Source: Solea solea
Taxonomy: Eukaryota > Chordata > Actinopteri > Pleuronectiformes > Soleidae
Direction of reading: 5' to 3'
Assembly (NCBI RefSeq): GCF_958295425.1
Contig: NC_081147.1
Coordinates: 6,035,290-6,099,289, forward strand
DNA length: 64,000 bases
Part shown: one piece after another, positions 24,437-36,499 of the stretch
How positions within the stretch are numbered: the first letter of the stretch is position 1
How the letters are laid out: every line of letters starts with the position of its first letter
The notes under the pieces: model-generated
Told to the model about the DNA's origin: nothing
The model's database searches: none
Seen by the model: only the letters and a program-made list of their open reading frames with translations
Program-made: the position numbers and the translations under genes

Positions 24437-24898
24437 GGAACTAGTCGCTACTAGACTTGGAATGTTTGTATACAATGAAAGGGTCTATATGGACCTGATG
24501 TTTTATTTTCTTTGTATTTTCTAATTATTTGGAGTTTGACAAAAGAACACAATAAAACAATAAATGACTTTATAAAGCCACTTTTTGTTATATATATCAA
24601 TCTTTTGATATATGCCGTAATAATGAATTTAAATGAAAATACATCAAGTTAAGGGCTTTTCTCAGACAGCACTACAGCCTTGTGCAGTATGTATATACGT
24701 ATTCAATGACAGTGCAAATTTAATATAAATCTAAAATTCAAAGTTAAAATAAATAAAACATTAATAATATACAAACTTTCAAACTGTCAGGTCAAAACTT
24801 TAACATTAAAGCGAGAACACTTCCGGGTATGAGAACCATATTCGCTGCTCGTGCACTTGGACTGAGGCTGATGGCGTTTCACAAGTACGAGAGAAAGC
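24437..24898. repeat. Direct duplication, copy 2 (462 bp)
   Basis: Partner of 22660-23121. The left boundary GGAACTAGTCGCTACTAG is preceded by a degenerate TAGTA/GTAAG-rich tract (24375-24436). The right boundary is just after AGTACGAGAGAAAGC. The absence of gaps suggests a recent local duplication. Confidence 0.9.
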
Positions 24899-25029
24899 CA
24901 GAGCCACGTCTCCATGTCTCTATTCTTCACCTGCTTTATACAGGTCAGTGTGTTTGTGCGCCACAATTTTACTTCATAATTTTTTTTTATATATTAGTAG
25001 CACAAGTATTTGTAGCATTGTTTTGGTAA

Positions 25030-27825
25030 TGTTTTTATTTTAAGTAGGAAAGTTTTCAAGTGAGGGCGCCATTTTGTGCCGCACATGACCGCAGTTGCAC
25101 TTGTGTGTTTAGAGAGGGAATAAGTGAAGCTAAAGTTCTATATGTGATGTATTTGCAAGTCTGATTTATTTGTGTTTATTGTGAATATTTATTATTGTGT
25201 ACAGGAGCAGGATAGGTATACAATGACATTGTTAAAATTACACTACATAAAATAGTGTTTGAACCAGTTTAGACTGTGAAAGAGACCACTGCCACCATCT
25301 CAAAGCAGATGAGACACAGCGGTTTTGAACTTCCTAAGGAAAGGATGAACAGGAACGCCTTGGTCCATTCGGGATTGAAAGCCCGGTTTTCAACACCAAC
25401 ACCTTTGGAACAAGCCATGATACACTGACTCACTTTCACTATAATGGTCCCGTTATACATGTTTTTGTGTGTGTTAGTAGATTAATTATGAGCTCATATA
25501 GACACAGGCAGTTTGAAAATGACTTTTTTAAATGAAAACATCATAGAATTGATGCTGCCTCAGGCTCAGTAATTCCCTGAAACACCTGGCATGGTATTTT
25601 GTTCTTAGCACACATTGCTCAGACATGAGGAAGTGCTGCATCTACTGGGACTATATTCAGCGGCAGATTATCACACCTTTGGGCAACCAGTGAGTATTTA
25701 TGGCACCGCGATGCATGTGGGGATTCGTTTAAAATAAAGTGCAGTGCTTGTGTTCTTTGTAATGGCCTGATCACAGGGAAATGTCTGAGTGATGAATGAA
25801 TTTGCTTTAGTAGATTTACTCACAATGACACAAATATCTTTACATAGTGCTATGGTACTTGTTCTTGTGAATGAGTATGTAGTGAATTAAACCTGAGCAG
25901 ATGACGAACTATACTTTGGGGCGTGGGGCTGCTATGATTTGCTTAGCTTTTGGACTTTTTATCTTTAGAATAATCAGTTATTTCTTTCGATGTTGCCATG
26001 GCTACCCTTTGTGTATTGTCTATTGTGTTTTACCTTGTAGTTTCCCTTGTGTGTTAACAGGGGCTTGAAAGTGTATTTGGGAAAGACTACATTTTGTCTA
26101 AATCCTATTTTTTTATATTTTTTCCTTTAGCCCTTGTCCTTGATTTCAGTAACCTTGTTTGTTTGCTGTAATTGCTATTAAATACTTTGGTGTCGTTTCT
26201 ATTCAGCCTTTTCTGTCAAGACCTCAATAAGAGCTTCTTCTCAGAAAAAAACTGTTGCTGTGGCTGAGGGTAAAAGATTATAGCCCCTTTTTCCACTTGT
26301 GAAAAACCCACTTATACCCACTGACATAATGCTTTGACAAAATCACATTATGTTTCCACTGAAACAATAATGCTGAATTATTACCCAGCCACAGTAGGCT
26401 GTTATTCTAATTTTTCTGAACAGTGGACCTTGTATATGGACATGAAAATGAAATATATTAAAATCCTTAGACTTTTAAAAGAAAAAGAACAAAAAACACT
26501 CAGAAACTTAACTACAAATACAATATCTGTAAAAACCTTCAATTTCAGTCTCATCCAGTGATCTCCCCTGCACGCTGGAAAGACCTCCTTTTTCCATTGA
26601 CGATAGCAGTTTGGAAATCTTGGCCAGTTGAGTTGTGGGAACTGGTAATCTGTAGAAATTGCGTTGAACATCACATGTCGTCCTGTCTCACTTCTTTATG
26701 TACTTTTCCTACTGTTACAGGTTAGTTTCCACCGCACAAATCAATACAAACAGTTATAAGATGATCCTGGTCATTAGTGACAAGGTATCTGCACGATAAT
26801 ATGCTGCTAACTAAGTTAAAAGTGAGCCCTATACTGAAGTAATGGTAATTTAGTAATTTTCCCGACTACATGCTATTATTTCATTGTGTTTGTATTTGCA
26901 CATTAGAAGGGTGTTATGTAGCAGTTTACAGTTGCCAGAGAAATGTTTATATGCTGTTTACCAAGCTAATTACTGTCACTCTGGCTCCGGCTACAGTAGC
27001 TTGAGCTAATGTATTGGCTACCTTTTCGTGTAGCATTTGCAGTTCAGTCAGACACGCCAGTGCCGCTTAAATACTGACTTACCAGATTTACATTGGATAT
27101 TTATTTGAGTCCATTTTAGTCAGTAAGGGATTAGGTGTTATTATTGATATGTGTTGTTTCTCCTGCATGTAAAACCAGTGTTTTCTGTTATCATTAGTAT
27201 ATAATACTAAGCGGAAATAGTGGAAGTATTCACATCAGACATTCTTTAATAAGAAGGTTGTACTGTATATTGTATCAGGAGTCTAAATGAAGAAAATACA
27301 GAGACAGATTGATGTTTTGAAATGAAAAGGTTATATTTGTGTAACATAAGTAAACTTGATTTGTATTTTGGAATTTATGTAACATATGTTATGTGGTTTA
27401 CGTGCCTCAGCACATTGTTTTCTTATATCTGGTTGTGATTAGTGCATTTATGCAAAAAAAAGGACAATATGACAGGAAAGGGTAAAACTGAATGCATGTG
27501 GGAAAATAAATGTTACTGTTGACTGGGTCCCTATTCATGACATGTAACTAGACAACTTACCATACACATTACACTAACATGCGGATCAAATGGAGGTGGT
27601 CCAATTAGTCTTAAAAACCAAAGTGATGCCACTATGAACCTCACCTGGAGTCAGGACCACATAAACACGGTGGTCCTCCTAAAACATAATAGGTGTTTAA
27701 CTGCTCGACACACACACATACACTGAAATAATATAGTAACTTAAGCTTTGACAAGCATGGCCCTACATTATTAAGCTCCATGTAAACCATATCCCACTCA
27801 GACAACTGAAGACACACAAAGCATC
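25030..27825. other. Sequence without recognised features
   Basis: Read on both strands: a few short frames without domains, no transposon ends. TGA/AT-rich with scattered splice-like words only. Confidence 0.4.
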
Positions 27826-27829
27826 AGTG

Positions 27830-27975
27830 TTGGCAGTTTAAATTTTTTGCCACAAGTAACCTCATTAATCTGTGCATTAGATTAATATACCAGCTTGTTC
27901 GGGCTGCCCTCAGCCATCATCTGTAGCAGATAAAGCAGAGGAAAGGGACAATTAACTGATAGGTACTGTGGATGT
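27830..27975. promoter_or_regulatory. Candidate conserved noncoding element
   Basis: CTCATTAATCTGTGCATTAG, CAGCCATCATCTGTAGCAGA and GGGACAATTAACTG form a compact non-repetitive block with homeodomain and E-box-like words (CATCTG). Confidence 0.25.
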
Positions 27976-28306
27976 ACCACTAGAGATGATATTTGGGGTC
28001 TAGATAAAAGAAACCATCCAACTGTTGACAAAAGCACGAGAGGGAAACAACATGGCAAGATATTAATGGAAATCTATGTTATATGACGATACCTCTTCAA
28101 CACAACTTGACGAAGGGCAATTTGTGGCTTCACAACCCCTCTGAGACAGGCCTCCGGTTTGGCCATTTACAAGAGAGTAGTAATGCTCTCAGTAGTTGAC
28201 CAATCACGAGACAGAATCCAGTCAACTGTGGCAGAAGGAGATTAACAGAAGAAGTTGACAGACTCATTTGCAGGAACTATGAGGTTTTAGACCATGACTT
28301 CCAAAC

Positions 28307-28338
28307 CTCACATTATAAGTGAGATAGGACCATTCTAC
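28307..28338. repeat. 32-bp repeat shared with 54703-54734
   Basis: Partner copy. A transposon or LINE junction follows it within 30 bp here as well (28366). Confidence 0.7.
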
Positions 28339-28365
28339 TGGACCTTTAAGTTTAGGGCTAATATG

Positions 28366-28428
28366 AATAAGATAAGATAAGATAGTCCTTTATTTGTCCC
28401 GCAGTGGGGAAATTGTGGTTACATTCAG
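28366..28428 (-). repeat. CR1/Rex1-like LINE 3' end
   Basis: GATAAGATAAGATAGTCCTT followed by TATTTGTCCCGCAGTGGGGA, an inverted LINE terminus with its pentamer tail. Confidence 0.65.
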
Positions 28429-28739
28429 GTAAGTGTTAGGCATTAACTGGTTATGGTTAAAGTTAACACTTTATGTAGGCTGTCAAAACGAATGGATGCA
28501 TGTCCATAAAAGGATAGTTTGTGAACCTGTGTGTGTGTCCAGCTTTTCTAGTGGATACACCTACAGCATGAGAATGTTGCTATATTTTACATTAATTTAC
28601 ACTAAATTACTTTTTGAATTATTCAAATTTGGTAGGGTGGTGATATTTTGTATCGCTTTACACAGAATTGATATGCAGTTTGTATAAAGCTCCTGGATCG
28701 GTGTGGGAAATGATCTGTATCTTTGCAGTTTGAGATGCT

Positions 28740-30960
28740 CTTTTTTTGTTGTTCTTTTAATTTCCCTTCCCTTGATAAATGGCAATGTTGATTATATTAG
28801 TAGGGGCTGGAAATGCATATAGCTTTGTTTTGTCTTTTTCCTTAGTGGGGTTAGTTTAATCATTTAACTTCTAATTGGACAAGAAGTCAGTTGCTTAGTA
28901 ACGGCAGGTGCAATGGTAGTTTAGCCTCCGAGACCCCTTAAATAGAACATCTGAATGGCCACTTATTGAATCTCAGTATCATGGACTGTATGAAGCAGGA
29001 TCAGTTGGAGGCAAAGAAGTGATTGAAAAAGAACAATAGTTAAAATGGGTGTTATTTAAGGAATAAAGTTTGATACTGAATTTCTGTCGGATTGGATAGT
29101 GACCAGCTGCTTTAATGTTGGCTATGTAGCAGCAGGGAAAACTTTCTTTGGGGCCCCCCTACAGCTGGTAAATTGTATTGTTTATGACAACTGTCATAAA
29201 TTATATGTTCCTGTAAAAATGCATTCTGAAGCAGACTTCTTTCTAATTTACAAACAATCAGGTCCAGGTACAGTAGCCTATTTTATTAAAAAAATGTGAT
29301 TTGCATCGCATTTTCAACCCGGTTTATGTATCCTATTTTTCGTTGTATGCAAATTGTTTGAGTCACTTTATTCATGATTGAGACTGATGAGATGATTTCA
29401 AATAACACAGCCTGACATACAGCAAGCTTAAACACATGACAAGAAAACTATTTACAGTTACTTCCTATATAAGTAGTTATGGGACCAGGTCGCCCTCCGT
29501 CAAGTGTCCCTCCACAAGCGGAGTTAAAGCGACCACCAAGGAGTAAAAAACGTTTTACCATATTTTATCACTCTACATAACACTGTTCAGTTTTTGTGCT
29601 GACTCTGGCAAAACATGGGGTGGGGCAGTTTTGTATGCTGTAAAGTACGTTGTAGTATGTTTTTTTTTGGGGCACAGACCCAAAACCAGAATTTCCATAG
29701 TGCCAATGCAGACGATGACATACTCATTGACAGAGGTGACATCCAAACTGTTGTATGTTCATGTATCATCAAATCTTGGAGAAATTATTTGAAGGTTTAA
29801 ATCTACCTACATTGGGTACATTAGGCTTTTCTGCTATGTTTTGACAGCAGCCTCAATGGACAAATCAGCCAGTGCATGTATGCTGAAGCTTACGACACAA
29901 ACAATGAACTTCTCCAACTGTTGGGGTTATTTTTGTGCCACATTGTTCGGTGTACATTTTGTACTTTTGTATTCTCATACAAAAGGACAAAATGTCTCAC
30001 TCAGCTCGAGCCCATCTCTTCTTAAACTCTGTTGTGCTCTCAACACCTCATGTCTGAGCACCCACAAAACTGGCTGTCCAGTCTCAACTCGGAATAAAAA
30101 ATGTGCCAATATTCCATCCAATCACTGTCTGACCATCTGCATAGTATTATCCATCCATATCAGACCGCTAGATAGACTTACTACTGGCTGTACAGTTGTA
30201 ATGCTGTAAAGATATTGATTAACTCGTGAACTACTTTTCTGGTTAGTGTTTGTGTTGGGTTTTTTTTATTAGCAGGGGTGGGGAAGAATCTCTTATCCCA
30301 TCCAACTACTACAATTCCAGATATTTTGAGCAGTAGAATTCACTTCTGAAAGTTTTTGTTCTGCTTCTTTGCATTTTCAATCAAACCAACCTGCTTGCAG
30401 CCATCTCACTTTACTAGCAGAATTTTGCACAATTCTGTCTTAACATAAAACAAATCACTTCCTGTGTGCAGCCCATTAATGTTGATCGTAACAGTGAGAA
30501 TCACAGAGAGAATCGTGTGTAGCTGATAGACTTAATGAGCATTGTGTGAACTCATTTGACAAAGGTTGTTGTTGATATTGAAAAGCTACTCACTACAGCT
30601 TTTACTCAATTACTACACCTATAATCCCAATAACTATATATTTTATACTTGCTATGCAGTTTTTTTGTGTTCTTTTTTTTTTTTTTGTCAGTAGAATTAT
30701 TTTAGCTCATGTCTTCCTGCCCTTATGCAACTGTGCCCCTGGAGTGTAAAAGTCATTCCATGATGTTCTTTTAAGAGTACAGCACTATGTCTCACACAAA
30801 TAACTTGACAAACTGTGTGAAAGTCGATGCCAGTGTCCCTTTGTGATATTAGAACTGGGATATACTGTGTGTGTCAATTTTGGAACTTTGTAAAAGTGAA
30901 AATCTGAAAGAGCCACCTACGTCACACAGTTGTGTTGCTGTTTGGTATGATGAGATTAGA
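28740..30960. other. Sequence without recognised gene
   Basis: A 122-codon plus-strand frame at 29841-30209 has no domain-like pattern. A short stretch near 30480-30590 resembles 62800-62900 (GTGTGAACTYRTTTGACAA), a weak dispersed repeat. Confidence 0.35.
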
Positions 30961-31268
30961 AAGTGAGCAGGGTACGATAAGATAATCCTTTTTTAGTCCA
31001 ACATTGGGGAATTTTACATTGTTTCAGACAGTCAGGTAAAGGTTATAAATTATAATCATGACTTGGGTCAATAAATAAATAAATAGAATATTTATTCTTC
31101 TAGGATGGACCCCACTAGCCTCTGTAGCTGCCTAGTGTAAAGGGTTTCTAGGTTCAGCTGTGGCTCTCCAATTAACCTACTGGCTCACCTCACAATCTGA
31201 TTCAGTGAGTTTTTATTTTTTAGGGGTATGTTGCTGAACCAGGACACCAGGCTAAAGGAAATTACAGA

Positions 31269-31947
31269 TTAAATTAAGCATCTGTAAAACATAGTGAGCA
31301 TCTTTCTGTCAACATGGAAGGAGGACAGTTTCCTTAGACAATGTAGGCGCTGGTTCGCCTTTTTATACACAGCCTCACAGTTTGCCTCCAAACTTAGCTT
31401 GCTGTCGATGATGGTCCCAAGGTATTTGTAGTTGTCTACACACTCCACTTTCTGACCATTTATACTAATTGGTTCCTTAGCCCTGGGGAGTTTCCTAAAG
31501 TCTACATACATATTTTTTGTTTTGGAAATGTTCATCTGTAGGAAGGACCGCTCACACCAATCTACAAAATCCTGGACAACTGGGCCATGGCCTGTCTCAT
31601 TTCCTTGTAGCAGGCTGACAATGACAGAGTCATCTGCATACTTTAAAATGAATCTGTCCTCCCTGCTGCTGCGGCACATGTTGGTGTAAAGAATGAACAG
31701 AAGAGGGGACAGAACACAGCCCTGAGGGGAGCCAGTGGAGGAACGGATCTGGTCAGACAGTACTCGCACTCTGTGTCCTATTAGTTAAAAAATCCAAAAC
31801 CCAGCCCACAAGATTTTTGCTCAAATCAAATTGCTCTAATAGTCTTTCTGTTAAAATGTGGGGTTGAATTGTGTTAAAAGCAGAGGAGAAATCTACAAAT
31901 AAAAGCTGAGCATGTGTTCCCTTACCTTCCAAATTTCTACAAAGCAT
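31269..31947 (-). pseudogene. LINE reverse transcriptase remnant
   Basis: Two overlapping frames (31947-31753, then 31769-31269) carry RT motif A (LLFVDFSSAFNTI), motif B (STGSPQGCVLSPLLF) and the catalytic motif C as YADD (LKYADDSVIV). Later conserved parts are VDFRK and YKYLGTIIDSKL. A frameshift near 31760 separates motif A from motif B. The 3' part of the domain ends at a stop after MFYRCLI. Confidence 0.85.
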
Positions 31948-32095
31948 GTTTATAACACCTCTGTGAGGCCTATAGGCAAACTGGAATTGGTCAGTGTCAG
32001 ACTGTGTCTTCTTTAAAATTTCATGACAAGAGATGTCAGGGCAATAGGCCTTAAGTCATTCTGTACTTTGGGGCACCTCTATGAACATGTCCCAG

Positions 32096-32482
32096 TTAGT
32101 TTACTGACCAATAGCATAGGTCAAGTGTCTTGTCCCATCTGGTGGGGCAGGTTACATATTGGTGAAAGTTAGGGACCGACTTCTTCAGGGAAACATGGTT
32201 GAAGTCACCCAATATAAAAGCCGGAGCCTCAGGTGAGATAGATTGCAGCTTTTGTACTACGTCATACACAGTTTTACAAGTGGAGGGGGCGTGTGCTCTG
32301 GGGTGGATATACACAACTGTAATGAAGAGCTTGGGAAACTCCCAGGGCAGGTAAAAGGGGCGCAACAACACTGATAAAAGTTCCACATCAGGGGTACAGA
32401 TGCATTCTCTCACTGTTACCAAAGTACAGTACCTTTGGTTAATGTAAAGACATACCCCTCCTCCCTGAGTTTTATTCGTCAC
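32096..32482 (-). pseudogene. LINE apurinic-type endonuclease remnant
   Basis: The 128-codon frame contains GGGVCLYINQRYC, a VYIHPRAHAPS block and the catalytic ILGDFN motif, followed by TCPTRWDKTLDLCY. This is the order seen in CR1/Rex1 endonucleases. The C-terminal SDH motif is missing, removed by the deletion before the RT domain. The N-terminal part (FTETWL, ITGFGAPHR) lies upstream in another frame. Confidence 0.8.
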
Positions 32483-33689
32483 CTAACTGTTCCGATCTAA
32501 GCGGTGCGGTGCTCCAAAGCCGGTGATCATGAGTCCTGATCGTGTTCGGTTAGCCAAGTCTCAGTGAACACCATCACGCAGCAGACATTGTAATCCTTAA
32601 GGAAGTGGGCATTTCCCTGGAGTTCATCCGATTTGTTTCTTGGACGTTCCCCAGGATCATTGAGGGCAGCTGAAGCCAGACGCCTCCACGCTTACCCCTT
32701 TTTCTTCTCCTTTTCCCCCGTTTCAGGACATCTTCAGATGAGAATCTATAGCGTGATGTCTGGCACGCCAGCCGGTCTCGCAAAGTTATGTTGCAGCAAC
32801 TCACTTCTACCGTATTGCCTCCTGGCCAGGCAGGCAGAGATAATATCCAGGTATAACAGGAGGGATAGCAAAAATAGCGATGCAACGCGAAAAAGATCCA
32901 TATCGCTTCAATCAAGAGCACCGTGCACAGTTAAGATCACTTGGGATGTTGTTATCCCCGACACAAACAAACGTGAAACATTAAAACACGATCAAATCAT
33001 TAAAACATTGTCAGCCAAACTTTTCCTGCCAGTCGCAGCATGCGCACGACAGAATGGTGCCCATTCTGCCTGGGAGCTAGCTTTTTTAAATTAGTCTGTC
33101 GAGCTGCTTCCTGTCTACTGAGATGTCCTTGCCCCACCAGACCACAGAGACAAAGAAACAAAAGTCTTGCTCTGTGTGAAATGAGACTAGAACCATAACT
33201 CATGGGTTCCCCTTCTTCTTTTCCTAATATAATCTGGCAGGCTGTAAACCGAGAGTTAAACACTGCCCTGAGAGAGGTCAGCTGCAATCATCCAGGATTC
33301 TGAGACGTGCAGGTCCTGGAGGGGTGGCAGACTGGAAAGTGGATGGAGGAGGTGAGGATAAACTCAATAATGCCAGTGTAGTGCCCCATCATTACCTTTG
33401 GCTGGTTGAATGTCTTTAGCTGCCACAGAGTACATTTCATTTCACTGCTTGTGATTTCGAGTTATCTGCATGTTAATCCTGATCCTCTTGCGGATGTTAG
33501 TAATTTTCCATTTCCATTGACTCGGCCTCAAATAACTTGGTTTTTTTATGTCTTTTGTGCTCGAAAGAGCCTGGGTTTCCGCACATAAATGCAAGAAGGT
33601 TCTTACTGAAAATGGCAAAAGTAATTTGGTTTGAGGTTAAAAAAGTCCACCTCCTACCATAATACATCTAACTGTTTAAAATCTGATAA

Positions 33690-34040
33690 GATAGGACAGG
33701 TCTTCTAAAGGTGGAAGTGTAGCAATTTACACCACAGGATACCTCAAGTGCTCAGTTGCCCTAGCCGATTCAATTCCAATTGATTTGCTGATTCTTCACA
33801 TTGAGCATTGGCCCTAGCCCCTTTTATTTGGACTGAATTTGTACTTCTTGATGATCTAAACTGGGACATGATTAACATCGATCAAAGTTATACAACAATT
33901 TAATGCACTATATCTACATCAGATAATTTGTTACCCCACCAGTTATGACACTAAAACCCCAGACAAGGCAACTCTGATCGACGTATGATTCTGGGGTCTT
34001 CTGTGTGGATATCAGTTATCACTGTTTTATTGCATGTGTC
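33690..34040 (+). pseudogene. LINE endonuclease fragment, degenerate
   Basis: Plus-strand pieces in shifting frames read GGSVAIYTTGYLKCSVA, DDLNWDMINID and KATLIDV, matching in order the (G)GGVAIY, GDFN-like and SLIDL positions of fish LINE endonucleases. There are many stops and frameshifts. It differs from the adjacent LINE at 31-33 kb in strand and motif sequence. Confidence 0.45.
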
Positions 34041-34136
34041 TGAAAAGGCTGTCAAAGAAAATATTGTCCAATCACAATTTTTTTTAAATTACCCATTCTT
34101 GGTAAGGTAATTAGAATACTGAAAACATTTTTTTTT

Positions 34137-35350
34137 TAAGTTTTTATTTTTAAGATATCATGTGTCCACTACAGTGGACATCGGAACACCATACATCTTG
34201 ATGGCAACCAGTCAGTCCCAAAGAAAATACCAAAAACTCAACATAAGAATGAGTTTAACATCCACATAACTGTCCATCATCATGTTTGTTTGGTTTTTTT
34301 TGTTTTGCTTTGTTGTGCTTATTTGGTATGATACTTCAAAAAGCAATTCCCATTCTTGGAAACACAAAGGAATATCTTGCCCAGGAGGGCTTCGTCTGAC
34401 TACCATCTCTGATGTCCCTCTTCCTTTCTTCTTGAAGGCCTTATCCCCTATGATCTTGCACTCCTTTGGAACCCTTTTGCTCATCAGGGTTCCAGTCCCT
34501 GTCAACCCCTTTGTCATCAGGGTGTCAAGGAGGTTAATTGTTGTAAAGAACCTCTCAAAGAACAGGTGGGTTCCTTGGGGAACAGACTCTGCCAAATGAA
34601 GAACAGCTTGTTCTCCAATGCCTTTCCTCCTGTATCTCTGAAGGTAGTCTTGCCTTAGTAGACCAGTTGGTGCGGCCAAGACAAACACCTTCAATCCAGT
34701 TGGGTAGGGTTTGCCCAGTACATACTGGAGCACTGGGCATCCACCAGTAAATGGAACCATTTGCTGGTCGATGCACAATTTTCCTGTTCTAAACAGACTC
34801 AGACATCCTTGCCTTACTTTGGTCAAGAGGGGCCTGAATACAAACTTGTGTACTTTGTTTTTTTGCTCCACAGTGGATGCCAACTGGACTTAGATGTGGA
34901 TTGTTCTGCTTGATCTGACTCCTCCTCTCATCCTCAGAGCTCTCTGAATCATCTTCTTCTGCTTCTGCCTTAAACACTGCACCTTGATGTTCTTCATCAA
35001 CAATTCACAGTACATTTAAAATAATTCAGGCAATGTTTTAATGTGTTGTTAAGAGACTTATACAAAACGTGCCAATAACATTTCAAGCCAAAATTTGCTC
35101 AATAAATAGCACTTACTTTCCTCTTCCCATAAAATGTGCTTGCACTGACAGACGCCTTTTGCTGAATGAGGAAGAGAAAGTTACCAAAGCCCCATCCCTT
35201 CACATTTGGTATCATTGAACAGCCCTAAATGTCCTCTGTAGATGTAGCAAAATTAGTTCATTCAGTAGTATGCTGTGGGTGGGAGACATCCAGGTTTACA
35301 AATGTCCACCACAGAGGACACATTTGAACTACTGGTAGTCAGAAGGTTAA
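34137..35350 (-). mobile_element. piggyBac-type DNA transposon remnant
   Basis: The right end finishes AGAAGGTTAA (TTAA at 35347-35350), the insertion target of piggyBac elements. Near-palindromic subterminal repeats TGTCCACTACAGTGGACA (34163-34180) and TGTCCACCACAGAGGACA (35303-35320) mirror each other. The left TTAA at about 34137 is plausible but sits in an A/T run. The element is about 1.2 kb, much shorter than an intact one. Confidence 0.6.
34212..35010 (-). pseudogene. piggyBac transposase remnant
   Basis: An acidic N-terminal stretch (EAEEDDSESSEDE, 34975-34930) is followed after a frame change by a 223-codon frame with piggyBac transposase landmarks: CIDQQMVPFTGGCP, KPYPTGLKVFVLAAP, HLAESVPQGTHLFFERFFTT, KGLTGTGTLMSKRVPKEC and a KKKGRG stretch. 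The first catalytic Asp is kept (CIDQQMVPF). The second, normally Asp in F-D-x-F-F-T, is Glu here (FERFFTT). Most of the middle and the C-terminal Cys-rich end are missing. Both alterations point to an inactive copy. Confidence 0.85.
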
Positions 35351-35359
35351 GTCACTAGT

Positions 35360-36450
35360 TGACTATCAAAATAAAGTGATACACATCTAACCAGCACAGT
35401 CTCCCACTATGCTCATCATACGAGAACGACAAACTCAGTCAAAGTTTGTCTGTGTAGGACTTAGCTTTCATGTGATGTGTCAGAACTTTCTCTTTTTTTA
35501 AGTTAATGCACCACAGGATTAAATGCTAAATGTGTATTAAAGAAATGTAGTGAATTTCGTATATGGGTAACTTGGAACTGAGTGCACAATTGTGAGTTGA
35601 GCCTGAAGCTGTTGTTTCAAAGAAAGGACAATTGGGGAGAAACAGTGACGTCAACCATTGTTGATGCCCTTGCTTTCCCCGTACATTTCCATCTATATGT
35701 TGAAGCAAGACCAGTGTAATTAATGCTGCTTATCCCTTTTTATTAGTAGCATTAAGAATCTCTGTCTGAAGGCTAGTAAGGGGAAAAACAAAAAGAGTAA
35801 GAGCTTTATTGTCCTTGTTCTTTAATTTTCTCTGTAACTGTTTGTCAATACATGATATACTATTTTACTATACTATTTTCTGCGAGAACCTCACTCTCTT
35901 TTCAAGAGACTGTAAAGGCCCAGGTGAAATGAGCATACATGCACCTCAGTTTGAATGCACACAATCAAAGGTCAATCCCCATTGTGGTGTCAGCTGCTGT
36001 TCACACTGCAAATGTTCCACCCACAAGCTATCCTCACAAAAGCCACAGATCTGGGCCCATCCCCACTGATTTGAATGCTATTTTACTACAGGACTTTCAC
36101 TGTGTTCAGTCAAGGACACCACATGACAAGAAATAATGCCAATGTTTACAAAAGCAGATAACCAGAAAGAGTGGTGGAAAACCCACTTGAGATCTACTTA
36201 AGTTCAAAGCTTAAGTTGTAATTTATGTGGTCGCTTATACAACAGCTAGCTAGACAAGAGGCATTAAAGAGCATAGCAGCACAAGGACATTTAGCATCAC
36301 TCTTCAAAGGTGTTAATAATAATTATGTTTTACTCAGTGTTGGATGTTGGATGCCAAATACTAGATTGTAACAAACTATGCCAAAAAACATGTACATTTT
36401 CCATTGATGAAGAGAAGCACAAGATACTTTACACACACACAGAGCCCAAT
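35360..36450. other. Sequence without recognised features
   Basis: No coding or mobile-element signal beyond short chance frames. Confidence 0.4.
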
Positions 36451-36454
36451 GATT

Positions 36455-36497
36455 TACAGTTAGGTCCATATATATTTGGACAAAGACAAACATTTTA
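36455..36497. mobile_element. Tc1/mariner-like end fragment
   Basis: ACAGTTAGGTCCATATATAT followed by TTGGACAAAGACAAACATTT is a frequently seen DNA-transposon end in fish. No partner end was found nearby. Confidence 0.35.
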
Positions 36498-36499
36498 GA

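Larger units (their letters stand above)
30976..32921 (-). mobile_element. CR1/Rex1-like non-LTR retrotransposon, internally deleted
   Basis: Reading the minus strand 5' to 3': a lysine/arginine-rich segment (KRGKRRRKRGKRGG, about 32760), an endonuclease start with FTETWL (about 32560), endonuclease core (32482-32096), the start of the reverse transcriptase domain (NDLRPIALTS, about 32060), and RT motifs A to C (31947-31269). The 3' UTR ends in a TTATCTTATC-type tail at 30976. The section between endonuclease and RT is deleted and there are several frameshifts, so the copy is dead. The tail type matches the short fragments at 18.6, 28.4 and 40.9 kb. Confidence 0.8.

Noticed and set aside
22660..24898. 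LTR retrotransposon with 462-bp LTRs
   Set aside because: No TG..CA ends, primer-binding site, or gag/pol remains between the copies; a local duplication fits better.
29841..30209. 122-codon plus-strand frame
   Set aside because: Composition looks random (Cys/Ser/Leu-rich from AT-rich DNA), with no domain and no splice support.
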